NCBI RefSeq assembly: GCF_040546025.1
Contig: NZ_JBEPNA010000005.1
Location: forward strand, 62,001-126,000
Length of the DNA stretch: 64,000 bases
Source: Marisediminicola sp040546025
Lineage (GTDB): Bacteria; Actinomycetota; Actinomycetes; Actinomycetales; Microbacteriaceae
Direction of reading: 5' to 3'
Shown here: piece after piece, positions 26,295 to 33,480 of the stretch
Layout: each line of letters starts with the position of its first letter
Numbering within the stretch: the first letter of the stretch is position 1
Position numbers and translations under genes: made by a program
The notes under the pieces: model-generated
What the model was told of the DNA's origin: nothing
Databases searched by the model: none
What the model saw: only the letters and a program-made list of their open reading frames with translations

Positions 26295-26924
26295 CTACGG
26301 CGACCCGACGTCGCGGAGCGCCGTTCGAACCGCGACGACCTCCGCGCCGTAGACCTCGTCCATGTACTGCTGGATCTGGCCGTCGTCGTAGATCACATCC
26401 ACGAAGACGTACCCGTTCGAGGGGTAGAAGCCGAGAACGTCGACAGCGCCGTGCAGAGCCTCCTGGATCGCGAGGAATTCTTCCTCGTCCGCGGCGCCGG
26501 CATTGGCCGGGTCCTCGCGCGGGTCGACATTGGCGATCGGGTCGTACAGCGCGAGCATGAGCGGGGGCTGGGTCACCGTGAACGTCGTCCCGTCCCAGGT
26601 GCCCTGTACCGCGTACGAGCCCCAGGTGACATCGCTGGCGCTCTCCTCACCGTCGACGGCCGCCCAGTCCCAGCCGGAGATCGTCGGACCGCCGCACTGA
26701 GGGGGATATGAGTCCGCCACCGCGCCGAGGCACAGCTGCGGGTCTTCCCCGAGCTTCTGTAGCACCGTGGCGGTGCCGAGCACCTCGCCGTCCGCGGCGA
26801 TGGCGGACGGCGGCCCCGCGATCGAGGGTGACTGGCCGGGCACCTGGGAGTCGGCGCACCCGGCGAGCACCGTGAGGAGGAGCACGACCGTGGCGGCCCG
26901 CCCAGAGTTCCTGAGGCTCGTCAT
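26295..26924 (-). CDS. Predicted lipoprotein of unknown function
   Basis: A 209-residue secreted lipoprotein. The signal peptide (MTSLRNSGRAATVVLLLTV) ends in LAGC with Cys23. The mature part has CLGAVADSYPPQCGGPTISGWDWAAVDG (about residues 72-99), with two cysteines that could form a disulfide, then an acidic region and a C-terminal DGQIQQYMDEVYGAEVV block. I recognise no characterised domain. The ATG at 26924 is chosen for the signal peptide; the open frame upstream runs through two repeat elements. CACACT 6 bases before the ATG could be a weak leaderless -10 box. It is convergent with era. Confidence 0.82.
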   Translation of the reverse strand: MTSLRNSGRAATVVLLLTVLAGCADSQVPGQSPSIAGPPSAIAADGEVLGTATVLQKLGEDPQLCLGAVADSYPPQCGGPTISGWDWAAVDGEESASDVTWGSYAVQGTWDGTTFTVTQPPLMLALYDPIANVDPREDPANAGAADEEEFLAIQEALHGAVDVLGFYPSNGYVFVDVIYDDGQIQQYMDEVYGAEVVAVRTALRDVGSP

Positions 26925-26992
26925 GCTGCCAGTGTGGGCGCGAACCCGGTGGCCCGCTACCCAACGTTTCCGGTCCGTCGAGCGTCCCCGCC

Positions 26993-27078
26993 GTCGGAAA
27001 TTCAGGAAGTGCGCACACAAACCGTGCGGTTGGCGTCTCGTCGCGAGCGTGAGCGTGCCGTGTTCCTGAGTTTCCGAC
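26993..27078. repeat. Paired-arm element, copy 3 (86 bp)
   Basis: Arms GTCGGAAATTCAGGAA (26993-27008) and TTCCTGAGTTTCCGAC (27063-27078) differ at one pair (T opposite G, a wobble in RNA). The 54-base core begins GTGCGCACACAAACC and ends GTGCCGTG, nearly as in copy 4. Confidence 0.93.
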
Positions 27079-27130
27079 GCAGCGCCGGGTGGCGGGTGGA
27101 TACGCCGACCGCACGCGCAGCGTCCCTGCC

Positions 27131-27216
27131 GTCGGAAACTCAGGAAGTGCGCACACAAACCGGGTGGTTTGCGGGCCGGCGCGCGCGCGTGCGTGCCGTG
27201 TTCCTGAGTTTCCGAC
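27131..27216. repeat. Paired-arm element, copy 4 (86 bp)
   Basis: Perfectly complementary arms GTCGGAAACTCAGGAA (27131-27146) and TTCCTGAGTTTCCGAC (27201-27216) surround a 54-base core. Both ends of the core match copy 3, 52 bases away, while the middle has diverged; this is the only clearly recent duplication in the set. Confidence 0.93.
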
Positions 27217-27282
27217 GGGGCGGGTTCATGGCGGGTGGGCGCGCACGGCCTGGCGGGTAGTGAGTCCGCCCCGGAACGGTGG

Positions 27283-27297
27283 TAATCTAAGCGTGTG
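27283..27297 (+). promoter_or_regulatory. Leaderless promoter of the leuA leader
   Basis: TAATCT at 27283-27288 is followed by AAGCGT and a GTG codon at 27295. Transcription should start at this codon, which opens a Leu-rich leader peptide. Confidence 0.65.
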
Positions 27298-27336
27298 TTC
27301 GGTCTGCTCCTTCTTAGCTGCCGCGACGAGTCCTAA
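27295..27336 (+). CDS. leuL: Leucine-rich leader peptide of leuA
   Basis: A 13-codon open frame reading MFGLLLLSCRDES, starting with GTG and ending in TAA, with four consecutive leucine codons (CTG CTC CTT CTT). It lies 64 bases upstream of leuA. Slow translation of the Leu run when leucyl-tRNA is scarce would stall the ribosome just before the hairpin at 27321-27355. This is the classic layout of amino-acid attenuation and is known for leuA leaders of other actinobacteria. The -10 box spacing argues that the leader is translated from a leaderless transcript. It is too short to judge by codon statistics; the Leu run and position are the evidence. Confidence 0.78.
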   Translation: MFGLLLLSCRDES

Positions 27337-27355
27337 AAGGCCTCCCTCGTCGCGG
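27321..27355 (+). promoter_or_regulatory. Attenuator hairpin of the leuA leader
   Basis: CCGCGACGAG (27321-27330) pairs perfectly with CTCGTCGCGG (27346-27355) around a 15-base loop that contains the leader peptide's stop codon. There is no T tract, so control may be by Rho or by access to the ribosome site: the loop CCTCC could pair with GAGG in front of leuA. A ribosome held at the Leu codons (27304-27315) would leave the hairpin free, while one at the stop would open it. Confidence 0.65.
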
Positions 27356-27400
27356 AGTTCGCCTATGGCTGACCATCACTAGCGAAGAGGAACCGAGACC

Positions 27401-29161
27401 GTGAAGAACACCCAGAAGCCGTCGGCAATGCCGATCCACAAGTATCGTCCGTACCACGAGACGTTCAGCGTCGACCTGCCCGACCGCACCTGGCCGAGCA
27501 AGCGCATCACCCAGGCGCCGCGATGGTGCGCTGTCGACCTGCGCGACGGCAATCAGGCACTCATCGACCCGATGAGCCCCGAGCGTAAGCGGATCATGTT
27601 CGACCTGCTCGTGCGCATGGGCTACAAGGAGATCGAGGTCGGGTTCCCGAGCGCGAGCCAGACCGACTTCGACTTCGTCCGCAGCCTCATCGACGACGAC
27701 CTGATCCCCGACGACGTGACGATCCAGGTGCTCACCCAGGCCCGCGAGTCGCTCATCAACCGCACCTACGAGTCGATCGCCGGAGCCAGGAAGGCGATCG
27801 TTCACCTGTACAACTCGACGAGCGTGCTGCAGCGTGACGTCGTCTTCCGCACCGACAAGCAGGGCATCATCGACATCGCGCTCGAGGGCGCCCGGCTGTG
27901 CAAGGTTGCCGAGAAGACCATCCCCGAGACCGAGGTCTACTACGAGTACTCGCCCGAGAGCTATACCGGCACCGAACTCGAGTTCGCCCTCGAAGTCTGC
28001 AACAAGGTCATCGAGGTCTTCGAGCCGACGCCCGAGCGCAAGGTCATCATCAACCTGCCCGCAACGGTCGAGATGGCGACCCCCAATGTCTACGCGGACT
28101 CGATCGAGTGGATGTCGCGCCGCCTGGCCCACCGCGAGAACGTGCTGCTGAGCCTGCATCCGCACAACGATCGAGGCACCGCCGTCGCCGCGGCCGAGCT
28201 CGGCTATCTCGCCGGAGCCGATCGCATCGAGGGATGCCTGTTCGGAAACGGGGAGCGCACCGGCAACGTCGACCTGGTCGCCCTCGGCATCAACCTGTTC
28301 ACCGAGGGCATCGACCCGCAGATCGACTTCAGCAACCTCGACGAGGTCAAGCGCACCGCCGAGTACTGCAACCAGCTGCCGGTGCATGAGCGCAGCCCCT
28401 GGGCCGGGGACCTCGTCTACACGGCCTTCAGCGGATCGCACCAGGACGCCATCAAGAAGGGCTTCGAGGCCATGGCCGCCGACGCCGCGGCACAGGGCAA
28501 GTCCGTGGACGAGCTGCAGTGGGCCGTGCCGTACCTGCCGATCGACCCGAAGGACCTCGGCCGCAGCTACGAGGCGGTCATCCGGGTCAACTCCCAGTCG
28601 GGCAAGGGCGGCGTGGCCTACCTGCTCAAGACCGACCACGCCCTCGACCTGCCGCGCAAGCTGCAGATCGAGTTCAGCCATGTCGTGCAGGCGATGACGG
28701 ATGCCGAGGGAGGCGAAGTTACGAGCGACCAGATCTGGGCGATCTTCCAGGACGAGTACCTCCCGTCGGTGGTCGCCGACCAGAAGTGGGGGCAGTTCGA
28801 GATCACCCGCACAAGCACCGCGAGCGATATGACCGGTGTCGTGTCGCTGCACACGGAGCTGAGGGTCGGCGCGGCGCAGGTTGCGACCGACGCGACCGGC
28901 AACGGCCCCGTCGACGCGTTCCTCAAGGTGCTCCACGGACAGGGCATCGACGTCAAGGTCTATGACTACGTCGAGCATGCGCTGAGCTCCGGCGGCGACG
29001 CGCTCGCCGCCTCCTACGTGGAGTGTGCCGTCGGCGATACGACGCTGTGGGGTGTCGGCATCGACGCGGATATCTCCACCGCGTCGCTCAAGGCCGTCGT
29101 CTCCGCCGTCAATCGTGCGGTGCGAGAGGAGTCCGGACACCGCGAGCTGGCGAGCGTCTGA
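27401..29161 (+). CDS. leuA: 2-isopropylmalate synthase
   Basis: A 586-residue enzyme, the first committed step of leucine synthesis, condensing acetyl-CoA with 2-oxoisovalerate. The catalytic barrel has VDLRDGNQALIDPM (about residues 45-58), SLHPHNDRGTAVAAAELGYLAGADRIEGCLFGNGERTGN (metal histidines), and a C-terminal LeuA dimer/regulatory domain that binds leucine for feedback inhibition (about 440-580). The length and the N-terminal PIHKYRPYHETFSVDLPDRTWP mark the actinobacterial long form. The GTG start has AGAGGA upstream. Expression is probably tuned by the leader peptide. Confidence 0.97.
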   Translation: MKNTQKPSAMPIHKYRPYHETFSVDLPDRTWPSKRITQAPRWCAVDLRDGNQALIDPMSPERKRIMFDLLVRMGYKEIEVGFPSASQTDFDFVRSLIDDDLIPDDVTIQVLTQARESLINRTYESIAGARKAIVHLYNSTSVLQRDVVFRTDKQGIIDIALEGARLCKVAEKTIPETEVYYEYSPESYTGTELEFALEVCNKVIEVFEPTPERKVIINLPATVEMATPNVYADSIEWMSRRLAHRENVLLSLHPHNDRGTAVAAAELGYLAGADRIEGCLFGNGERTGNVDLVALGINLFTEGIDPQIDFSNLDEVKRTAEYCNQLPVHERSPWAGDLVYTAFSGSHQDAIKKGFEAMAADAAAQGKSVDELQWAVPYLPIDPKDLGRSYEAVIRVNSQSGKGGVAYLLKTDHALDLPRKLQIEFSHVVQAMTDAEGGEVTSDQIWAIFQDEYLPSVVADQKWGQFEITRTSTASDMTGVVSLHTELRVGAAQVATDATGNGPVDAFLKVLHGQGIDVKVYDYVEHALSSGGDALAASYVECAVGDTTLWGVGIDADISTASLKAVVSAVNRAVREESGHRELASV

Positions 29162-29188
29162 CGGTGCTGCTCGCGCGAGCGTCCACCC

Positions 29189-29908
29189 ATGGATGCGATG
29201 AGGGAGTTGGTGGCAGTCAGCGCGGCGTTCGAGCGCGATCTGGCTGACGCCGACCCGACCGGGCCCCTCGCCGACGCGGACTGGACGGTCTCCGATCTCC
29301 CCGCGTGCCTCGGCGAGGTGTACCGGTGGGCCGCGCGCTGCATCATCGAGGGCGTCCGCCCGCCGCGCACGAGCGTGCCCGAGATCGCCAGCTCGCCGCT
29401 CGACTGGTACCGGGAGTTCCGGCGCGTGCTCCTCGACACCCTCGACAGTTCCGATCCGGACGCGACCTGCTACACGTTCAGCAGGTCGGACACATCTGTG
29501 CGATTCTGGCACCGCCGGCAACTGCACGAGACCGTGGTGCACCTGTGGGACCTTCGCAGTGCGATCGATTCGGCCGCGCCCGCCCCGGCCGAGGCATCCG
29601 CAGAGGTCTGCGCCGACGGCATCGACGAGTTCCTCGGCGTCTTCGTGGGCCGATCGGGCATCGAGGCCCGGCCCGATCTCGGCGGGGTGCTGCTCCTTGA
29701 GGCGACGGATGCCGACCGCTCCTGGGCACTCGGACCGGACTGGGCGCTGCTGCCGGCGCGTCCGAGACCCGACGCGGCGCTCACCGCCACCGCCGCAGAC
29801 CTGATCGTGGCCGTCTGGAACCGGCGGACCGCCGCGCCAGCGGGCGCGGTCACCTCGTCCGGCGACGGGCGTGTCGTCGAGCGTTTCCGACGCGCTCCTG
29901 TGCGCTGA
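29189..29908 (+). CDS. Maleylpyruvate isomerase / mycothiol-dependent family protein
   Basis: A 239-residue protein of the DinB-like MDMPI superfamily. The N-terminal four-helix part runs from MRELVAVSAAFERDLADAD, and the metal-binding signature is RRQLHETVVHLWDL (about residues 110-123). Characterised members are mycothiol-dependent maleylpyruvate isomerases; most relatives have unknown thiol-dependent reactions. Mycothiol is restricted to actinobacteria, which fits the host. It lies 27 bases after leuA but has no pathway link to it. Confidence 0.8.
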   Translation: MDAMRELVAVSAAFERDLADADPTGPLADADWTVSDLPACLGEVYRWAARCIIEGVRPPRTSVPEIASSPLDWYREFRRVLLDTLDSSDPDATCYTFSRSDTSVRFWHRRQLHETVVHLWDLRSAIDSAAPAPAEASAEVCADGIDEFLGVFVGRSGIEARPDLGGVLLLEATDADRSWALGPDWALLPARPRPDAALTATAADLIVAVWNRRTAAPAGAVTSSGDGRVVERFRRAPVR

Positions 29909-29924
29909 GCCCGCCGACCTTCAC

Positions 29925-30596
29925 TCAGCGTGCCCGGCCGAGTCGCGGGATGCGCGGCAGTCTCTCGATGCGGCGTTGCTCGGGCAGGCTCCATTTGAAG
30001 AACACCGCCAGCACCCGGATGCCGAAGGTCAGTACCACGCCCGCGACCGCGGCGATCGAGATATCGACACCGAACTGGACGAGGACGACGAGGGTGCCCG
30101 CTCCGCCGACCGCCGCCACGGCATAGAGCGAGCCCACGTGCATCAGCGCGATCGGCAGATTGAGCAGCATGTCGCGCAGGATGGAACCGCCGACGGCGGC
30201 GAGCACCCCCACGAACACTGCCGGTGCGGGCGGAATGCCGAGCGCGAGCGCCTTGGTAGTTCCGATCGCGCCGAAGAGGCCGATCGTGAGCGCGTCGAGG
30301 CCCGTGATGAGCGGGTTCAGCCGGGAGAAGATCCGCTCGAGCAGCATCCCGAGCAGGGCGGCGCCGGTGGCGACGATCACGTACCAGTTGCTGCGCAGCG
30401 GGGCGAGGTCGACCGAGAGCAGGATGTCGCGCAGCAGACCGCCGCCGAAGCCGGTCGCGATACCGATGATCGCGACCCCGAGCAGGTCGAGCCGACGGTC
30501 CTTGAACTGGGCCGCGAACATCGCGCCTTGCAGCGCGCCGATGCCGACTGCGAGGAGGTCAGCCCAGAGGGGGATGACGAAGAGGGCACCGGACAC
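29925..30596 (-). CDS. Trimeric intracellular cation (TRIC)-type membrane protein, copy A
   Basis: A 223-residue protein with about seven hydrophobic segments and the internal duplication typical of the UPF0126/TRIC family. The two glycine-rich signatures are GFGGGLLRDILLS (about residues 49-61) and GGSILRDMLLN (about 135-145). Bacterial TRIC homologues form trimeric K+-permeable channels in structural work; the role in vivo is unclear. The GTG at 30596 is chosen since upstream residues are shadow sequence. CAGAAT sits 6 bases before it. A paralogue precedes it on the same strand. Confidence 0.88.
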   Translation of the reverse strand: MSGALFVIPLWADLLAVGIGALQGAMFAAQFKDRRLDLLGVAIIGIATGFGGGLLRDILLSVDLAPLRSNWYVIVATGAALLGMLLERIFSRLNPLITGLDALTIGLFGAIGTTKALALGIPPAPAVFVGVLAAVGGSILRDMLLNLPIALMHVGSLYAVAAVGGAGTLVVLVQFGVDISIAAVAGVVLTFGIRVLAVFFKWSLPEQRRIERLPRIPRLGRAR

Positions 30597-30669
30597 TGGA
30601 CCATTCTGCCCGCTCCGCCCGCTCCCCGCGCCCCGGCCGGGCGCCGGGTGGACGGATGCCGCGCCGCGG

Positions 30670-31356
30670 TCAGGCGGATGTGCTGTCGGAGCCCCGGCGC
30701 AGCCGCGATGGGCGGGGAAGGTGCTCGAGACGGCGCTGCTCCGGAACCCGGAGGCCGAAGGCGACACCGAGTACGCGCGCAACGAAGGTGACCACGACGC
30801 AGGTGATTGCGGCGGGAAGGATCGCGACGCCGAGGGTCGTCATCGTGACCAGGGTCGTCGTGCCGAGGATCGCGGCCGCGGCGTTGAGCGGGCCAACCCG
30901 CAGAAGCTCGACGGGGGAGCCCACGAGAACGTCCCGCAGGATCGACCCGCCGACGGCGGTGAGCACGCCGAGCAGCGCGGCCGGCACTGCCGGCACGCCG
31001 AACGCGAGTCCCTTCGTCGCGCCGATCGCCGCGAAGAGGCCGAGGTTGAGGGCGTCGACCACGGTGAAGACCGTGTTGAGTTTGGTGAACAGGCGCTCGA
31101 GCAGCATCCCGAGCAACGACGCCGCGACGGCGACGCTCAAGTACCAGTTGCTCTGGAAGGTCGCGACCGGCACCGACAGCACGAGGTCGCGCAGCACGCC
31201 GCCGCCGAGCCCGGTGCAGACGCCGATGATCGCGATGCCGAGCAGATCGAGATGGTGGTCCTTGAAGCGCGCAGCGAACAGGGCGCCCATGAGTGCACCG
31301 ACCCCCACGGCCAGCAGCTCGGACCACAGGGGAATGTCGAAGATCGCGTCGTCCAT
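30670..31356 (-). CDS. Trimeric intracellular cation (TRIC)-type membrane protein, copy B
   Basis: A 228-residue paralogue of the neighbouring protein, alike along the full length (DIPLWSELLAVGVGALMGALFAARFKDHHLDLLGIAIIG against VIPLWADLLAVGIGALQGAMFAAQFKDRRLDLLGVAIIG). It keeps both GG-x-LRD motifs (GLGGGVLRDLVLS, GGSILRDVLVG). The two proteins could form hetero-oligomers. CACAAT lies 6 bases before the ATG at 31356 and no ribosome site is seen, so each copy may have its own leaderless promoter. Confidence 0.87.
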   Translation of the reverse strand: MDDAIFDIPLWSELLAVGVGALMGALFAARFKDHHLDLLGIAIIGVCTGLGGGVLRDLVLSVPVATFQSNWYLSVAVAASLLGMLLERLFTKLNTVFTVVDALNLGLFAAIGATKGLAFGVPAVPAALLGVLTAVGGSILRDVLVGSPVELLRVGPLNAAAAILGTTTLVTMTTLGVAILPAAITCVVVTFVARVLGVAFGLRVPEQRRLEHLPRPSRLRRGSDSTSA

Positions 31357-31414
31357 CGCACCATTGTGTGGGATCGGCGCGCGACCCGTGTGCTGACGCG
31401 AGCCGAACACTGGT

Positions 31415-31466
31415 TTGGGTGTTCGTGACACTAAGTGCTATCCTGTTCAAGTCCACGTGACATTAA
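31415..31466 (+). promoter_or_regulatory. Promoter and probable operator of the NAD synthesis operon
   Basis: TTGGGT (31415-31420) and TATCCT (31439-31444) with an 18-base spacer form a candidate promoter. Two direct repeats, GTGACACTAA (31425-31434) and GTGACATTAA (31457-31466), lie 32 bases apart on either side of the -10 box, about three helix turns. The first overlaps a CACT-A-AGTG dyad. An NrtR-type repressor is encoded directly downstream, so these are likely its binding sites. Confidence 0.55.
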
Positions 31467-31482
31467 CTAGGCGGGGAGCAGG

Positions 31483-32184
31483 ATGAGCGAGACAGTCCAG
31501 GTGCAGGGCGTCGGCGTCGCCGTGTCCACCGTGATCGTCGCGCTGCGCCAGCATCCGGTCTCCGGCGCTGTCGGCCTCTGGCTGCCGCTCGTGCGCCGAA
31601 TCCGCGAACCTTGGCAGGGCCGCTGGGCACTGCCCGGCGGGATGGTCCACCTGACCGAGGGCCTCGAGCTGGCCGCACGCCGCAACCTGCTGGAGACGAC
31701 CGCGCTCGAGCCCACCTACCTCGAACAGCTCTACGCGTTCGGCGAGGCCGACCGGTCGCCGGACGGCCGCATCGTCTCGATCGTCTACTGGGCCCTCGTG
31801 CGCGCCGACGAGGCCAGCCGCGCCACCGTGGATGAGAACGTGCAGTGGTTCCCCGCGGACGACCTGCCCGAGCTCGCCTTCGACCACAACCTGATCGTCG
31901 ACTACGCGCTGTGGCGCCTGCGCACCAAGGTCGAGTACGGCCGCATCGCCCACGCATTCCTCGGGGAGACCTTCACCCTGTCCGAGCTCCGCGAGGTGCA
32001 CGAAACCGTGCTGCGCAGGCCGCTCGATCCCGCGAACTTCCGCCGGCAGATCGAGTCGAGCGGCGCGATCGTCCCGACGGAGCAGGTCGTCACGGGTGGC
32101 CGCCATCGGCCGCCGCGCCTCTACCGGTTCAACACCGCCGTCGACCTCGTCGACAACGGCCCCCTCACCCCCATCCGCCTTTGA
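31483..32184 (+). CDS. nrtR: NrtR-type transcriptional regulator of NAD metabolism
   Basis: A 233-residue regulator with an N-terminal Nudix-like domain and a C-terminal winged helix. The Nudix box region is GGMVHLTEGLELAARRNLLETTAL (about residues 48-71): the REUxEE core has degraded to RNLLET, as expected for a ligand sensor without hydrolase activity. The C-terminal HTH runs FTLSELREVHETVLRRPLDPANFRRQIE. NrtR proteins sense ADP-ribose or related NAD products and repress nad genes. It is the first gene of the nadABC operon. The ATG is preceded by GGCGGGGAGCAGG. Confidence 0.85.
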   Translation: MSETVQVQGVGVAVSTVIVALRQHPVSGAVGLWLPLVRRIREPWQGRWALPGGMVHLTEGLELAARRNLLETTALEPTYLEQLYAFGEADRSPDGRIVSIVYWALVRADEASRATVDENVQWFPADDLPELAFDHNLIVDYALWRLRTKVEYGRIAHAFLGETFTLSELREVHETVLRRPLDPANFRRQIESSGAIVPTEQVVTGGRHRPPRLYRFNTAVDLVDNGPLTPIRL

Positions 32185-32200
32185 TCCCCAAGGAGTCACG

Positions 32201-33478
32201 GTGACCTCCGTCGACACGACAATCCAGCTCATCAGCGCCGGTGCGCCCGGCACCACCTGCAGCCCCGACCTCGCCGCGGGGCCGTGGGAGATCGACCTCG
32301 AACCGAACCCCGGGTACGGCCCTGGCTCGTCGATGGGCGACATCATCCCCACCGGCGCCCCGCGACAGGGGCAGCTGCCCGCCGAGTACCGCGACGCCCC
32401 GAACATCGAGCTCGAGGCGCGGATCGTCGCGGCCAAACAGACGCTCGGCGACCGCGCCGTGATCCTCGGCCACTTCTACCAGCGCGACGAGGTCGTTGCC
32501 CACGCCGATTTCGTGGGTGACTCGTTCCAGCTCGCCAACGCGGCGCAGACGGTACCCAACGCCGAGGCAATCGTCTTCTGCGGCGTGCACTTCATGGCCG
32601 AGACCGCTGACATCCTCGCCCGCCCCGACCAGGCGGTCATTTTGCCCAACCTCGCCGCCGGGTGCTCGATGGCCGACATGGCCGACATCGACTCGGTCAC
32701 CGAGTGCTGGGAGGCCCTCGAGGACCTCTACGGCACCGAGCCGGACGAGGACGGCCGCGTGCCCGTCATCCCCGTCACCTACATGAACTCCTCCGCCGCG
32801 CTCAAGGGGTTCTGCGGGGAGCACGGCGGCATCGTCTGCACCTCGTCGAACGCCACCACCGTGCTCGAGTGGGCGTTCGAGCGGGGCCAGCGCGTGCTGT
32901 TCTTCCCCGACCAGCACCTCGGCCGCAACACCGCGAAGGCCATGGGCGTGCCGCTCGAGCGAATGCCGATGTGGAACCCGCGCAAGGACCTCGGCGGCAA
33001 CGACGCCCAGGCGATGCGAGACGCACGCGTGATCCTCTGGCACGGCTTCTGCTCCGTGCACAAGCGGTTCACCGTCGACCAGATCGACAGGGCCAGGGCT
33101 GAGTTCCCCGGTGTGCGCGTCATCGTGCACCCCGAGTGCCCGATGCCCGTGGTGGATGCGGCCGACGAGGCCGGTTCCACCGACTACATCCGAAAGGCCA
33201 TCGCGGCGGCGACCGAGCCGACCGTCTTCGCGATCGGCACGGAGGTCAACATGGTGAACCGGCTCGCGGCCGAGTACCCGCAGCACACGATTTTCTGCCT
33301 CGACCCGGTCATCTGCCCCTGCTCGACGATGTACCGCATCCACCCCGGCTACCTCGCGTGGGTCCTCGAGGGACTGGTGCGCGGCGCGGTCATCAACCGC
33401 ATCGAGGTTCCGGCCGATGTCGCCGAGCCAGCGCGGGTCGCGCTCGAGCGGATGCTTGCCGTGAGGCCGGGGGTGTAG
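32201..33478 (+). CDS. nadA: Quinolinate synthase A
   Basis: A 425-residue 4Fe-4S enzyme that condenses iminoaspartate with dihydroxyacetone phosphate to quinolinate. The cluster cysteines are in IVFCGVHFMAET, in the region GFCGEHGGIVCTSSNA, and near the end in LDPVICPCSTMYRI. The HPECP motif (IVHPECPMPV) is present. The long form is usual for actinobacteria. The GTG at 32201 is supported by AAGGAG and follows the regulator stop by 16 bases. It works with NadB, encoded directly after it, whose unstable product it consumes. Confidence 0.95.
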   Translation: MTSVDTTIQLISAGAPGTTCSPDLAAGPWEIDLEPNPGYGPGSSMGDIIPTGAPRQGQLPAEYRDAPNIELEARIVAAKQTLGDRAVILGHFYQRDEVVAHADFVGDSFQLANAAQTVPNAEAIVFCGVHFMAETADILARPDQAVILPNLAAGCSMADMADIDSVTECWEALEDLYGTEPDEDGRVPVIPVTYMNSSAALKGFCGEHGGIVCTSSNATTVLEWAFERGQRVLFFPDQHLGRNTAKAMGVPLERMPMWNPRKDLGGNDAQAMRDARVILWHGFCSVHKRFTVDQIDRARAEFPGVRVIVHPECPMPVVDAADEAGSTDYIRKAIAAATEPTVFAIGTEVNMVNRLAAEYPQHTIFCLDPVICPCSTMYRIHPGYLAWVLEGLVRGAVINRIEVPADVAEPARVALERMLAVRPGV

Positions 33479-33480
33479 CG

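Larger units (their letters stand above)
26925..27294. other. Intergenic region between the lipoprotein gene and the leuA leader
   Basis: This 370-base stretch holds two paired-arm elements (26993-27078 and 27131-27216), the divergent lipoprotein promoter and, at its right end, the promoter of the leucine leader peptide. No gene is supported inside it. Confidence 0.8.

Noticed and set aside
26993..27216. Repeats as a CRISPR array
   Set aside because: The arms alternate in inverted orientation, spacing between elements is irregular, and no cas gene is present.
26934..27260. Open reading frames running through repeat copies 3 and 4
   Set aside because: They only exist because the G+C-rich elements lack stops; the peptides repeat the arm translation (SEIQE, FLSFRR) and have no ribosome site or conserved residues.
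27314..29542. A 742-codon open frame antisense to leuA
   Set aside because: It mirrors leuA exactly; long antisense frames are expected at this G+C content, and leuA is certain.
31483..32184. Active Nudix hydrolase
   Set aside because: The Nudix box lacks the REUxEE glutamates and a winged helix follows, so a regulator is the better reading.
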